Origin: Paraglaciecola arctica
GTDB taxonomy: Bacteria > Pseudomonadota > Gammaproteobacteria > Enterobacterales > Alteromonadaceae
Length of the DNA stretch: 64,000 nt
NCBI RefSeq assembly: GCF_018861065.1
Contig: NZ_JAHKQO010000036.1
Span: forward strand, 87,865 to 151,864
Direction of reading: 5' to 3'
Shown: piece after piece, positions 16,390 through 25,028 of the stretch
Position numbering within the stretch: position 1 is the stretch's first letter
How the letters are laid out: each line of letters opens with the position of its first letter
Position numbers and translations under genes: made by a program
The notes under the pieces: generated by a model
Seen by the model: only the letters and a program-made list of their open reading frames with translations
Database searches by the model: none
What the model was told of the DNA's origin: nothing

Positions 16390-16580
16390 GTCTATGCCTC
16401 CTGGGGTGTTTGCCAGTTTAGTTATGTCCCTGGCCGATGCTTTTTACCTAGGAATTTGATTCCACTACTATTGCGCAAGCTCGGCTCGTATCGAGAAGCC
16501 TAAGGTAGCGATGATTTTTCCGCCCTGAACTTTCGGTTCACGGGCTTACACCGAACAGCGGCATTTTGGGAGGCGTCCAA
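16390..16580 (+). ncRNA. ssrS: 6S RNA
   Basis: The sequence folds and reads like gammaproteobacterial 6S RNA, the mimic of an open promoter that binds sigma-70 RNA polymerase in stationary phase. The terminal stem is GCCTCC (16396-16401) with GGAGGC (16569-16574), extended by G-T pairs. The conserved hairpin block GCTCGGCTCGTATCGAGAAG and the 3' block CTTTCGGTTCACGGGCTTACA follow the E. coli order and spacing, with large matching segments. The location also fits: 6S lies between ygfB and the fau gene in gammaproteobacteria, although three extra genes separate it from fau here. Ends are approximate. Confidence 0.9.
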
Positions 16581-16612
16581 ACTATCGATAACGGATTGAG
16601 ATCAGTAGTCAT

Positions 16613-17023
16613 ATGAATGAAGAAGAAAAAATTCAAACTTACGGAAAAGAAGTACTAGAAGCGTTGTCTTCTTTAGTGAAGTGGAAATATGATGATTTTC
16701 ACAAAGTAATGCTCGCAGAGTTCTCTGTAGATAAACAAGACCAAGTATTATTTACCTTACAACAAACGTTACCTGTTTGTTGGGATGCTAAAACAATCAA
16801 AAAAGCACCAGATCAAGTCAAACATTACGCCGGTCAATTCTCGAAACTGGTTAAACAGCAAAAGCTATTCAGTAGCAATATTGAACGTCAACCTAAAGTG
16901 ATGGCAGCTTGGTGGCCTTGGGGTCATGGAGCGACTGTCTCTGTAAGATTGTTTTTAACCGACACTTCTCCCTATATTCCCAAAACAGGGATTATCCATA
17001 AGCTGTCACGCCTTTTTGCGTAA
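16613..17023 (+). CDS. hypothetical protein, 136 residues
   Basis: An ORF with normal codon use starts 30 bases after the 6S RNA end. The product is a soluble, mildly basic protein with no signal peptide or membrane segment. A charged helical N-terminus (residues 1-60) precedes a Trp-rich stretch near residue 108 (AAWWPWGHGATVSVRLFL), which looks like a beta-strand core. I do not recognise the family. It replaces the usual neighbour fau directly after 6S RNA, so it may be co-transcribed with it. The start ATG lacks a strong ribosome binding site (GAGATCAGTAGTCAT precedes it). Confidence 0.6.
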   Translation: MNEEEKIQTYGKEVLEALSSLVKWKYDDFHKVMLAEFSVDKQDQVLFTLQQTLPVCWDAKTIKKAPDQVKHYAGQFSKLVKQQKLFSSNIERQPKVMAAWWPWGHGATVSVRLFLTDTSPYIPKTGIIHKLSRLFA

Positions 17024-17183
17024 GGGCGGTTACCTTTAAATAAATTTGCTGCCAGAGAAAAAATCAATATACTTACAACTAGACCAAACGGTCAACTTTT
17101 CAATAAATGGTTAATTTATGAGTTTATTCAGCTAGAATAATTTCAAAACTGTAACTTTAAAACAAGAGGCACAACAGCGCATT

Positions 17184-18074
17184 ATGGCCGTTATCAATTT
17201 TGGTTCAATCAATATAGATCATGTCTATCAAGTAGATCACTTTGTTCAACCTGGTGAAACCATAGCTTCAAGTCACTACCAATGTTTATTGGGTGGCAAG
17301 GGCGCCAATCAGTCTATTGCCCTAGCCAGAGCAGGTTCACAGGTACGCCATGTGGGTAAAATTAACGAGTCTGATGTGTCTTTCAAACAAACCATGATCC
17401 GCGATGGAATTGATTGTAAATATGTGTCATGCACTGAAACCGCTTCTGGGCATGCAATCATTCAAGTGACACCTTCAGCAGAAAACGCCATAGTGTTGTT
17501 TGGTGGTGCTAATCAAGAATTAACGTCTAAAGACGTGATGCAAGCACTAGATTCAGTTTCATCGGCAGATTGGGTTTTAACTCAAAATGAAACCAGCAGC
17601 ATCGACCAAGTGTTAATTCAAGCCAAAGAAAAAGGATTACAAGTTGCTTTTAATCCCGCTCCTATGACTGAGTCAGTTAAACATCTTCCCAACGAATGTA
17701 TTGATTTATTGATAGTGAATGAAGTAGAAGCGGAAGAAATTTCCGGACGCCAAGACTTAGATAAAATTGAAGAATATTTTCGCCAAGATTGGCCTCACGC
17801 TGAAGTCCTGATTACTTTAGGTAAAGCAGGTGTGCGGATGTTAAAGAAAGACAAAACCATTAACGTGCCCGCTTTTGAAGTTGAGGCTGTCGATACAACA
17901 GCCGCAGGCGATACATTTATAGGCTATTTTTTATCTGCATATAGTAGCCATACAGACTCAACGGTAGCGTTAAAACGCGCATGTGCAGCTTCCGCCCTAG
18001 CGGTAATGCAGGTAGGCGCAGCACAATCTATACCTAACGAAGAAGACGTGAACCGTTTTCTTGCTAAACAATAA
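17184..18074 (+). CDS. rbsK: ribokinase-like PfkB-family sugar kinase
   Basis: The 296-residue protein is a PfkB-family kinase close to ribokinase, which makes ribose 5-phosphate from ribose and ATP in the cytoplasm. PfkB signature 1 appears as GGKGANQSIALARAG (about residues 36-50). Signature 2, VDTTAAGDTFIGYFL near residue 240, has the catalytic Asp in AAGDTF. The N-terminal NFGSINIDHVYQV is typical of ribokinases. The next gene, 19 bases downstream, encodes a nucleoside hydrolase, which would supply ribose. rpiA lies two genes further and would use the product. Other PfkB sugars cannot be excluded. Confidence 0.85.
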   Translation: MAVINFGSINIDHVYQVDHFVQPGETIASSHYQCLLGGKGANQSIALARAGSQVRHVGKINESDVSFKQTMIRDGIDCKYVSCTETASGHAIIQVTPSAENAIVLFGGANQELTSKDVMQALDSVSSADWVLTQNETSSIDQVLIQAKEKGLQVAFNPAPMTESVKHLPNECIDLLIVNEVEAEEISGRQDLDKIEEYFRQDWPHAEVLITLGKAGVRMLKKDKTINVPAFEVEAVDTTAAGDTFIGYFLSAYSSHTDSTVALKRACAASALAVMQVGAAQSIPNEEDVNRFLAKQ

Positions 18075-18093
18075 TATTTTCGGGAGACATTGA

Positions 18094-19035
18094 ATGAGCC
18101 ACAAAATTATACTAGATACTGATCCGGGGATTGATGATGCAATGGCAATTTTCTTTGCCTTTCAACACCCTGAAATCGAGGTATTAGGGCTCACTACTGT
18201 ATATGGAAATGTACCAGTAGAGATGGCAGCTAAAAATGCAATTACCTTGTGTGCCCTAGCCGAGAAGAACATTCCAGTTTGCAAAGGTGTAGGCATGCCT
18301 TGGGTTGGTAAAGAATCTGGGTACGCCCACTTTGTCCATGGTGACGACGGTTTTGGAAATATCAATTTTCCCTCTGCTAAGGGCGAATTAGACCCACGTA
18401 GCTCAGCACAATTTATTGTGGATAAAGCCCGCGAGTTCCCAGGCGAGATCACAGTCGTTGCCATTGGTCCATTAGGTAATTTGGCTTTGGCCTTACGCCT
18501 TGAACCTGAACTACCTAAATTGCTAAAAGCAGTGTCAATTATGGGTGGTGCAGCTTTTGTTCCAGGCAATGTTACGCCTGTGGCAGAAGCCAATATTTGG
18601 AACGATGCGTTCGCTGCTGAAATTGTGTTTGGAGCATCATGGGAACTGAATATGTTTGGTCTAGACGTGACAAACTCCTGCCCCTTTACGCCAGGCTTTT
18701 TGACTCAACTGAAACAAAACAACCCTAAATTGGGTGGTTTTGTCCATGACGCAGCACAATTTTATGTGAAGTTTTACTCACAAAACAGAGATGAGGACGT
18801 GTGCTTTTTCCATGACGCTATGCCGATTGCACATTTAATTGATCCAAGCTTATTTGAATTACAAAGCGGCCATGCAAGAGTATCAACTGATCCATTAAAC
18901 ATAGGCCAAACCTCAGTTGCGCTACCTAACACTACAGCTAGTCCCGACTGGCTCAACGCACAGCAAATTAACGTGGCGACTAAGGTAGACAACGAAAGAC
19001 TAACTCAATTGTACCTTGATACTTACAGTCTATAA
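18094..19035 (+). CDS. ribonucleoside hydrolase (IunH/Rih family)
   Basis: The 313-residue protein has the nucleoside hydrolase calcium-site motif DTDPGIDDA at residues 8-16. The family also predicts further active-site residues, seen here in MGGAAFVPGNVTPVAEANIWNDAFAAE and in the late HDAMPIAHLID with His. It cleaves the N-glycosidic bond of nucleosides to give free base and ribose. The length is normal for the family. It lies directly after the ribokinase gene with a good GGGAGA ribosome binding site. The two form a salvage pair; substrate preference (pyrimidine or purine) cannot be read from sequence alone. Confidence 0.9.
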   Translation: MSHKIILDTDPGIDDAMAIFFAFQHPEIEVLGLTTVYGNVPVEMAAKNAITLCALAEKNIPVCKGVGMPWVGKESGYAHFVHGDDGFGNINFPSAKGELDPRSSAQFIVDKAREFPGEITVVAIGPLGNLALALRLEPELPKLLKAVSIMGGAAFVPGNVTPVAEANIWNDAFAAEIVFGASWELNMFGLDVTNSCPFTPGFLTQLKQNNPKLGGFVHDAAQFYVKFYSQNRDEDVCFFHDAMPIAHLIDPSLFELQSGHARVSTDPLNIGQTSVALPNTTASPDWLNAQQINVATKVDNERLTQLYLDTYSL

Positions 19036-19058
19036 TTTAGTCTGTGGATACGTGAGTT

Positions 19059-19658
19059 ATGTCGCAATCAGATGTTCAGTCAAGACAACAAATTCGACTA
19101 ACGTATCGTAAAAAACGTCAACTGTTATCGCCTCTGCACCAAGCAGAGGCTGCATCGCAAATACTCACAACCTGTTTGCGATCAACGGGACTACCCCAAG
19201 CAAAAACCATTGCTTGCTATATAGCAAACGATTCAGAAGTTAATCCTCAAAGAATCATTCAGTTTTGCTGGCAACAAGGTAAACGCGTTTTGCTTCCTGT
19301 GTTACATCCCTTTAGCAAAGGCCATTTGCTATTTGTGGAGTACCATCCCAATTCTGCGACACGTAAGAACATATATGGAATCGACGAACCTATAGTGACA
19401 AGTTCAAACATCTGTACGTTAGAAAATATTGACCTGATACTGACTCCCTTAGTCGCCTTTGATGCTAAAGGTAACAGGTTAGGTATGGGAGGCGGCTACT
19501 ATGATCGTACCTTAGCGCCAATTCGCCGCGATTCAATCGCCACACAAATTATTGGATTGGCACATACATGCCAACAAACAGATAAAATTATCGCGGATAG
19601 TTGGGATATTCCATTAAATGGAATTGCCACCCCAAAGCAATTTTTTAATATAAGTTAA
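19059..19658 (+). CDS. fau: 5-formyltetrahydrofolate cyclo-ligase
   Basis: The 199-residue protein belongs to the 5-FTHF cyclo-ligase family, which recycles 5-formyl-THF to 5,10-methenyl-THF with ATP. The N-terminal RLTYRKKRQLLSP is typical, with a conserved basic ATP-binding region. The signature GNRLGMGGGYYDRTLA lies near residues 139-154. In E. coli the gene (ygfA, fau) lies right after 6S RNA. Here it is separated from 6S by the unknown ORF, ribokinase and nucleoside hydrolase, which looks like an insertion into a conserved pair. It starts 23 bases after the nucleoside hydrolase stop. Confidence 0.9.
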   Translation: MSQSDVQSRQQIRLTYRKKRQLLSPLHQAEAASQILTTCLRSTGLPQAKTIACYIANDSEVNPQRIIQFCWQQGKRVLLPVLHPFSKGHLLFVEYHPNSATRKNIYGIDEPIVTSSNICTLENIDLILTPLVAFDAKGNRLGMGGGYYDRTLAPIRRDSIATQIIGLAHTCQQTDKIIADSWDIPLNGIATPKQFFNIS

Positions 19659-19722
19659 CACTGTGCATGGGTTACACTTCTCTTAACAAAGTGGTTATCA
19701 AACTGAACAGGCCTTAAACCCC

Positions 19723-20379
19723 ATGACACAAGACGAAAAAAAGCAAGCAGCAGCTCTAGCGGCCATAAAATATGTCAAAGACGACTCTATTGTAGGTGTT
19801 GGAACTGGTTCAACTGTCAATTATTTCATTGACGCTCTGGCTGATATCAAACATAAAATTCAAGGGGCAGTGTCGAGCTCGGAAGCCTCTACAGAGCGTT
19901 TAATTGCCATGGGCATTGAAGTGTTTGATCTCAATTCAGTAGACAAATTTGATATCTACGTAGACGGCGCAGACGAAATCACCCAGCACAAACATATGAT
20001 TAAAGGCGGCGGTGCGGCTCTAACCAGAGAAAAAATTGTCGCGGCTGTGGCAGAAACCTTTGTATGTATCATTGATGATACCAAACAAGTCCCTATGCTC
20101 GGCCAATTTCCCTTGCCGGTCGAAGTGATCCCTATGGCTCGCTCTTATGTGGCCCGAGAAATAGTCAAACTTGGAGGCGATCCTGCCTATCGACAAGGTG
20201 TGATCACCGATAATGGCAATGTGATTTTAGACGTACACAATTTAAAAATTCTTAATCCAGTTGAACTAGAAAAACAACTTAATGCAATTGTGGGCGTGGT
20301 TACCAACGGACTATTCGCACATCGCTCAGCGGATGTGGTTTTGGTAGGCACTGAAAGTGGTGTTGAAACGATAGATTAA
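19723..20379 (+). CDS. rpiA: ribose-5-phosphate isomerase A
   Basis: The 218-residue protein matches RpiA, which interconverts ribose 5-phosphate and ribulose 5-phosphate in the pentose phosphate pathway. Diagnostic stretches are [16 protein letters not shown] (phosphate-binding, about 26-41), [18 protein letters not shown] with the catalytic acid, and [14 protein letters not shown]. The length equals that of E. coli RpiA. It follows fau by 64 bases. With the ribokinase and nucleoside hydrolase upstream, it completes a route from nucleosides to pentose phosphates. Confidence 0.95.
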   Translation: MTQDEKKQAAALAAIKYVKDDSIVGVGTGSTVNYFIDALADIKHKIQGAVSSSEASTERLIAMGIEVFDLNSVDKFDIYVDGADEITQHKHMIKGGGAALTREKIVAAVAETFVCIIDDTKQVPMLGQFPLPVEVIPMARSYVAREIVKLGGDPAYRQGVITDNGNVILDVHNLKILNPVELEKQLNAIVGVVTNGLFAHRSADVVLVGTESGVETID

Positions 20380-20440
20380 ATTTTGGTTCGAACACTAAAA
20401 GGGCGAGAAAGATGCCTCAAGGCCCCATTTCAAAAGGTTA

Positions 20441-20483
20441 ATTTAGCTGTAGGAGGGCCGATTATCGTTTCTTACAGCTAAAT
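20441..20483 (+). other. long perfect-stem hairpin after rpiA
   Basis: ATTTAGCTGTA (20441-20451) and TACAGCTAAAT (20473-20483) form a perfect 11-bp stem around a 21-base loop. No T-run follows, so it is not a textbook terminator. It may terminate rpiA transcription with Rho, stabilise the 3' end, or be a small palindromic element. Confidence 0.45.
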
Positions 20484-20623
20484 ATTGCCTGTCTAAAAAG
20501 ATAAACAATTTTTAAATTAGTTACGTTTTGCAACATCTCAGTTTTGGACAATTTATACATTGTTAAGCTAAAATTCGCACTCGCGGCTGCGCTTCTATTT
20601 CAGTCAACTTGAGAGAAAACATA

Positions 20624-21055
20624 ATGACTATAGAAAATGTGCTTCCCAAAGATTACGCAGAATTGCTTAGAGTTTGGGAAAATTCAGTCCGAGCAACCCA
20701 TGACTTCATAACAGAAGAAGATATAGCGTTTTTTAAACCTATAATCATCGAGCAGGCTTTTCCTGCAGTGACCTTGAAGTGCGTTAAAAATAAACAGAAT
20801 GTCATCCTAGGTTTTGTGGGTATTCATGATTCAAAGGTAGAAAAGCTGTTCATCTTAAATGAAGCAAGAGGGCAAGGTGCAGGTAAAGTGCTTCTGCAAT
20901 ATGCGATAAAGCAGTTGGGCGCAACCAAGGTAGACGTGAACGAACAAAATCCATTGGCAGTTGGTTTCTACGAACATATGGGTTTTAAGACGGTTTCGCG
21001 CTCACCTCTCGATGATATGGGGAAACCTTTTCCAATTTTGCATATGACACTTTAA
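20624..21055 (+). CDS. yjaB: GNAT N-acetyltransferase, YjaB-like
   Basis: This 143-residue GNAT acetyltransferase follows E. coli YjaB along its length. Shared landmarks are the N-terminal VRATHDFITEEDI, the acetyl-CoA loop EARGQGAGKVLLQYAI, and the C-terminal VNEQNPLAVGFYEHMGFK and DDMGKPFPIL. YjaB can act as a peptidyl-lysine acetyltransferase; the natural substrates are uncertain. A TTG start 15 bases upstream is in frame, but the ATG at 20624 has a GAGAG ribosome binding site and matches the family start. The gene is monocistronic and followed by a hairpin terminator at 21088. Confidence 0.85.
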   Translation: MTIENVLPKDYAELLRVWENSVRATHDFITEEDIAFFKPIIIEQAFPAVTLKCVKNKQNVILGFVGIHDSKVEKLFILNEARGQGAGKVLLQYAIKQLGATKVDVNEQNPLAVGFYEHMGFKTVSRSPLDDMGKPFPILHMTL

Positions 21056-21087
21056 AGCTCGGTTCGTCGTTACCAAGTTTGTTAGAA

Positions 21088-21120
21088 GAAACGCCTAAAG
21101 CTAATAACTTTGGGCGTTTC
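21088..21120 (+). terminator. hairpin terminator after yjaB
   Basis: GAAACGCCTAAAG (21088-21100) pairs with CTTTGGGCGTTTC (21108-21120) over 13 positions with one G-T pair and a 7-base loop. The following CGTTTG is only weakly T-rich, so termination may be partial. The leftward reading is followed by TTCTTCT. Confidence 0.65.
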
Positions 21121-21339
21121 CGTTTGTACACTAAAACAGCTACCAGAGTGTTTACCTGTGAATATTAATGCTGAGAGAAGCCCCCAGCGCTTGCATGTTG
21201 TAAGCTGATATCGCAGCTTATATTCACCCCGTGAAGACTCCCCAATTAGCCAAATAAAGTATTTTTGCGATCCCCCTCCCCTTAGTATCGTTGTTACATA
21301 CGTCATTTAGAAGTTATTTAGAAACTAAGGGTTATCATC

Positions 21340-22227
21340 ATGTCGAATCAATTTGCGGGTAAAACAGCCATTATTTCCGGTGGTGCAGGAGGCATTGGCT
21401 TTGCACTTGCCGAAGAATTTGGACAATTGGGTATGAATATAGTCATTGCCGATATCGACCAAAATCAACTGACTGAGGCGCAACGTAAGTTACAAGAGAC
21501 GAATATACCAGTCTTAGCTTGCGCATTGGACGTTACCAATTACCAACAGTGGCAAGAGACTGTCACAGCAGCACAGAACAAATTTGGCAATATTCATATG
21601 TTGGTGAACAACGCTGGTGTAGGTGGTGTGCCTGGCTCGGTAGAAGATACCAAACTCGAAACATGGAAATGGGTAATGGACGTGAATGTAATGGGTGTAG
21701 TCAATGGTACACAAGCTGTTGCCCCAAGTATGAAACAACATAATGAAGGCGGTTGGATCATCAACGTTGCATCAATGGCGGGCATGAACGGTGTCCCCTA
21801 TTCTGGCGCTTATGCGGCTTCAAAAGCGGCAGTGGTTTCTATGTCAGAAAGTTGGGCTGGCGAGTTGAAAAGGCATAATATTGCAGTGTCAGCCTTATGC
21901 CCTGCTTTTGTTAAAACTCGAATTCATGAGTCACTTCGCAACCTTCAAGATGAATACCAAGAAGTAAAAGACCAAGGAGCGGCAAAAGCAGCCACGTCCC
22001 AAGGAGTCAATAAAGCAAAAGAACTAGTGGAGTCGGGTATTCCTACTTCAATGTTAGCAAAACGTGTAGTTGAAGCGTTGCAATCCGGACAAACATACAT
22101 TTTTACTCACCCCAATTTCCGAGCACCTATCGCTTATCGTTCATCCCTGCTAGATGCGGCATTTGCTGATGCTGAAAACAGCCCCATTGTCAGTCATCTT
22201 AAGGATGATGAAATCAAGATGTTATAG
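21340..22227 (+). CDS. SDR-family oxidoreductase
   Basis: The 295-residue protein is a classical short-chain dehydrogenase/reductase. The cofactor motif appears as SGGAGGIGFALA (residues 13-24), with Asp near 38 (IADID) suggesting NAD preference. NNAGVGG follows near residue 90, the catalytic Ser lies in NVASMAG, and YAASKAA carries the Tyr-x-x-x-Lys pair. It has a long C-terminal extension past the SDR core, with a helical region of about 60 residues. The substrate is unknown. A hairpin terminator follows at 22236. Confidence 0.85.
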   Translation: MSNQFAGKTAIISGGAGGIGFALAEEFGQLGMNIVIADIDQNQLTEAQRKLQETNIPVLACALDVTNYQQWQETVTAAQNKFGNIHMLVNNAGVGGVPGSVEDTKLETWKWVMDVNVMGVVNGTQAVAPSMKQHNEGGWIINVASMAGMNGVPYSGAYAASKAAVVSMSESWAGELKRHNIAVSALCPAFVKTRIHESLRNLQDEYQEVKDQGAAKAATSQGVNKAKELVESGIPTSMLAKRVVEALQSGQTYIFTHPNFRAPIAYRSSLLDAAFADAENSPIVSHLKDDEIKML

Positions 22228-22235
22228 CTATAGTC

Positions 22236-22270
22236 AAACCGCTACGACTATCAATTACTCGTGGCGGTTT
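22236..22270 (+). terminator. hairpin terminator after the SDR gene
   Basis: AAACCGCTACGA (22236-22247) pairs with TCGTGGCGGTTT (22259-22270) over 12 positions with one G-T pair and an 11-base loop, followed by TAAT. It lies between convergent SDR and mtnK genes and is likely to serve rightward transcription, possibly both directions. Confidence 0.6.
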
Positions 22271-22309
22271 TAATGCCGCCAAAGATGCAATATTTACTAT
22301 TGGCGAAAC

Positions 22310-23554
22310 TTATGAAGCGGCAAAACTTTCTGCCAGTTTATTAACGTCGGCAATATTTTTATAGGCATTACGGTTTAATAACATGGAAGTAGCCATTTTA
22401 AGGGACTGAGTTTCTAGTTTTGCGCGAAACGACTGTTCTTCAAATTGCATCAAATCAGGTACTTTTGCGACCCCTAAAATTCTGCGCATCATCTTACATG
22501 CAGCAAAGCCTAAACTATCCGCTAACACTTGTTGCAAAAAGGACTGCCTGAATATTTGATGGCTGTCGCCGCTAAGATCTTTACCCATAAACGGGTTTGG
22601 TGCAGATCGCTCATGTTCAAACCACAATGATAGAAATTTGCCTTCAAATTTATACCAAATATCGTCAATGGTCTGCAGTAGCCAACGACTGTAATTAACA
22701 GATTCAGCCGACGAGTGATGAGCATGTGAAAAGTAGCATAAATATAGATTTCCAATCAGCGCTCCAAGATCAAACCCCATTGGGCCGACAAACGAAAACT
22801 CAGGATCAATAACAAAGGTTTCTAATTGATTCACCATCACAGAACCCGTGTGAAAATCCCCATGCAACAAGGCTTCTGGCTTAGTCATAAAAGTGTATTT
22901 CATGTCTGCAACATGCTTTCGAACAATAGGGTTTTTCTGAATAGAATCGACCACCGTTTGGGATAGAGCTGGATTATAGGCATTCATTTCGTGATGTTCG
23001 AACGGGTAAGTAAACACAAACTCTTCAGTTATTTTACACATTTCCTGATTATGGCTATTGCTCATCAGTGCCTTCTTTTCAAGTGAAGACAAGGCAAAAC
23101 TAGAAGAATAAAATAAAGTCTCAGCCAGAAAAGTAGATAAGTCTTCTGCCAGTCTCGGTAAATAGTGCCCTTGTATTAGTTGCGAGCGTAAAATATCGTG
23201 CTGACTTAGGTTTTGCATAATAACCACAGACAACACTTCAGATTGATAATATAGCTCGGGTAGCATTTCTGGGCATACGCTGGATTGATAATTTAAGGCA
23301 TTAATTTCAGCGGTCATTCTTTGGCGGGTTAAGGGCCATTGTTCTCCCATCACTTTAATATACGGCGGAGCTTGTTTGATAAAAACAGATTGACTCGGCT
23401 CTTGTTTGTTACTCACCACAAAGGCAAAATTCATGTTGCCATCGGTTATTTCCTGTACCTCTAGATGATCGAAACTCGAAAACCTGTGCTGGATTTCAGG
23501 TAAAGAACGCAGGTAATCAGTAAGATTAAGGCGGCTAAGTTGAAAATATTCCAT
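22310..23554 (-). CDS. mtnK: 5-methylthioribose kinase
   Basis: The 414-residue protein matches MtnK, which phosphorylates 5-methylthioribose in methionine salvage. It has the protein-kinase-like fold of the aminoglycoside phosphotransferase group. The N-terminal half shows EITDGNMNFAFVV and VFIKQAPPYIKVMGE. The catalytic loop LLHGDFHTGSVMVN lies near residue 230, and IDPEFSFVGPMGFDLG carries the metal-binding Asp. It is normally paired with mtnA, which is not in this window. It lies 66 bases downstream of the membrane dipeptidase gene on the same strand, possibly co-transcribed. Confidence 0.9.
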   Translation of the reverse strand: MEYFQLSRLNLTDYLRSLPEIQHRFSSFDHLEVQEITDGNMNFAFVVSNKQEPSQSVFIKQAPPYIKVMGEQWPLTRQRMTAEINALNYQSSVCPEMLPELYYQSEVLSVVIMQNLSQHDILRSQLIQGHYLPRLAEDLSTFLAETLFYSSSFALSSLEKKALMSNSHNQEMCKITEEFVFTYPFEHHEMNAYNPALSQTVVDSIQKNPIVRKHVADMKYTFMTKPEALLHGDFHTGSVMVNQLETFVIDPEFSFVGPMGFDLGALIGNLYLCYFSHAHHSSAESVNYSRWLLQTIDDIWYKFEGKFLSLWFEHERSAPNPFMGKDLSGDSHQIFRQSFLQQVLADSLGFAACKMMRRILGVAKVPDLMQFEEQSFRAKLETQSLKMATSMLLNRNAYKNIADVNKLAESFAAS

Positions 23555-23620
23555 TCAGAAAGGTACACCTTTGATTACATTAAAAAAATTGATAGATAAT
23601 TGAGTGCCATTGCGCGGCAT

Positions 23621-24796
23621 TTAGTCTGGCAAATGAGCTTGTAAGTAACGCAACATGTTGCCCCCCATGACCTGTTTAATTTGTAGCTCACTAAGCCCTA
23701 AATCTAACAAAGCTTGAGTTAAATACACTAGCTCCGACGTATCAAATGGCACACTGGTGGCACCATCATAATCTGAGCCAAGGGCAATATGTTCACTTCC
23801 TACTAATTCGATACCATATTTAATCGCTTTCGCTATTTCAATTACGTTAGGCTCACACACTGCACCATCCCAGTAACCCACTGCAATTAGACCGTCGTTG
23901 GCTGCAATTTGTTGCATCAAATCGTCAGAGATATTTCTTGCTGAGGGGCAATGTCCGTAAAATCCAGTATGGCTTATGAGTAAAGGCTGATTACTCATCG
24001 CCAAAATATCTTTGACTACTTGCTCAGATGAATGAGACACATCCAACATAACCCCTATAGAGCGCATTGTTTGTATGGCGTTTTTTCCAAATTCAGTTAA
24101 CCCCTCACCACTTACGCCATGTAATGAGCCACCTAACTTGTTATCAAAAAAGTGCTGCAAACTCATCATTCGAAAGCCACTATCAAATAAACGTTGGATG
24201 TTGCTTAAGTCTCCATCAAGTGCATGTGAGCCTTCTGTGCCTAACAACATACCCAATAATTTAGGGTTAACTTTACGCTTCTCAAGAAATTGTGATAAAT
24301 CCGATTTCGAAGTAATTAGCGACACTTGCTCCGGAAACCGCTCAGCTAGCGCTAATGCTTTACTCGCCTGAAACAAAGCTCGCTCAGCTAAACTATCCCA
24401 AGTACTGATAGGCCATAGGTTAACTAATGCAAGTTTTGTTATATTGTCGCTGGCATCAGTGCTATTTTCTTCATAGTTGATGCCGTCAGGCGATTTAGTC
24501 ACAGTGGTAAACATTTGTAATGCAACATTACCTTGTTGCAAACGAGGAATATCAACATGTCCGTAATCATGTTTATCTATTAAATCTCTTTTCCACATTA
24601 AAGAATCACTGTGCCAATCACCGATAAACAGCTTGCCATGTAAAGCCCGGGCTTGCTCGGATATCACTGGCAAATTTGAATCATGCAAGCGGTTGGTTTG
24701 TCTATCTAATTGCGCGGGAAAAAACACAAAAAAAGCAATAACTGCAAGTATGACTATAATGGCGACAACTTTATAAGTAGCTTTTTTAGAAGGCAT
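23621..24796 (-). CDS. membrane-anchored dipeptidase (M19 renal dipeptidase family)
   Basis: The 391-residue protein has one N-terminal membrane segment (about residues 8-27, VVAIIVILAVIAFFVFFP) and a periplasmic amidohydrolase domain of the M19 membrane dipeptidase family. Zinc ligands are visible in GDWHSDSL (His-x-Asp), the bridging Glu in LGTEGSHALDG, and later His residues in DVSHSSE and ISHTGFYGHCPSARN. GSDYDGA follows near the C-terminus. It cleaves dipeptides and possibly D-residue or beta-lactam-like substrates. The following gene, mtnK, is on the same strand. Confidence 0.85.
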   Translation of the reverse strand: MPSKKATYKVVAIIVILAVIAFFVFFPAQLDRQTNRLHDSNLPVISEQARALHGKLFIGDWHSDSLMWKRDLIDKHDYGHVDIPRLQQGNVALQMFTTVTKSPDGINYEENSTDASDNITKLALVNLWPISTWDSLAERALFQASKALALAERFPEQVSLITSKSDLSQFLEKRKVNPKLLGMLLGTEGSHALDGDLSNIQRLFDSGFRMMSLQHFFDNKLGGSLHGVSGEGLTEFGKNAIQTMRSIGVMLDVSHSSEQVVKDILAMSNQPLLISHTGFYGHCPSARNISDDLMQQIAANDGLIAVGYWDGAVCEPNVIEIAKAIKYGIELVGSEHIALGSDYDGATSVPFDTSELVYLTQALLDLGLSELQIKQVMGGNMLRYLQAHLPD

Positions 24797-25028
24797 AATT
24801 AGTAATCTAGTGGTTAAGAATCATTAAACGATACAATCTTCGTTCATCCAATAAATGTCAAACTTAATTGTAAATTCCGATAACCGCCTGCTCACCCCAA
24901 TTTTAATTCAATTGACAGTTTTTTATTGCCACAGGTTTGTTAAACTTCGGGAAAAATATGTATCAAGCTTGTTTTTTGATATTTAATTTTCACTTTCCTT
25001 ACTTCGCGGTTTTACAATTAGGTATGGC

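Noticed and set aside
21082-21306. 74-residue leftward ORF between yjaB and the SDR gene
   Set aside because: It runs through the terminator hairpin after yjaB and has no ribosome binding site or recognisable motif.
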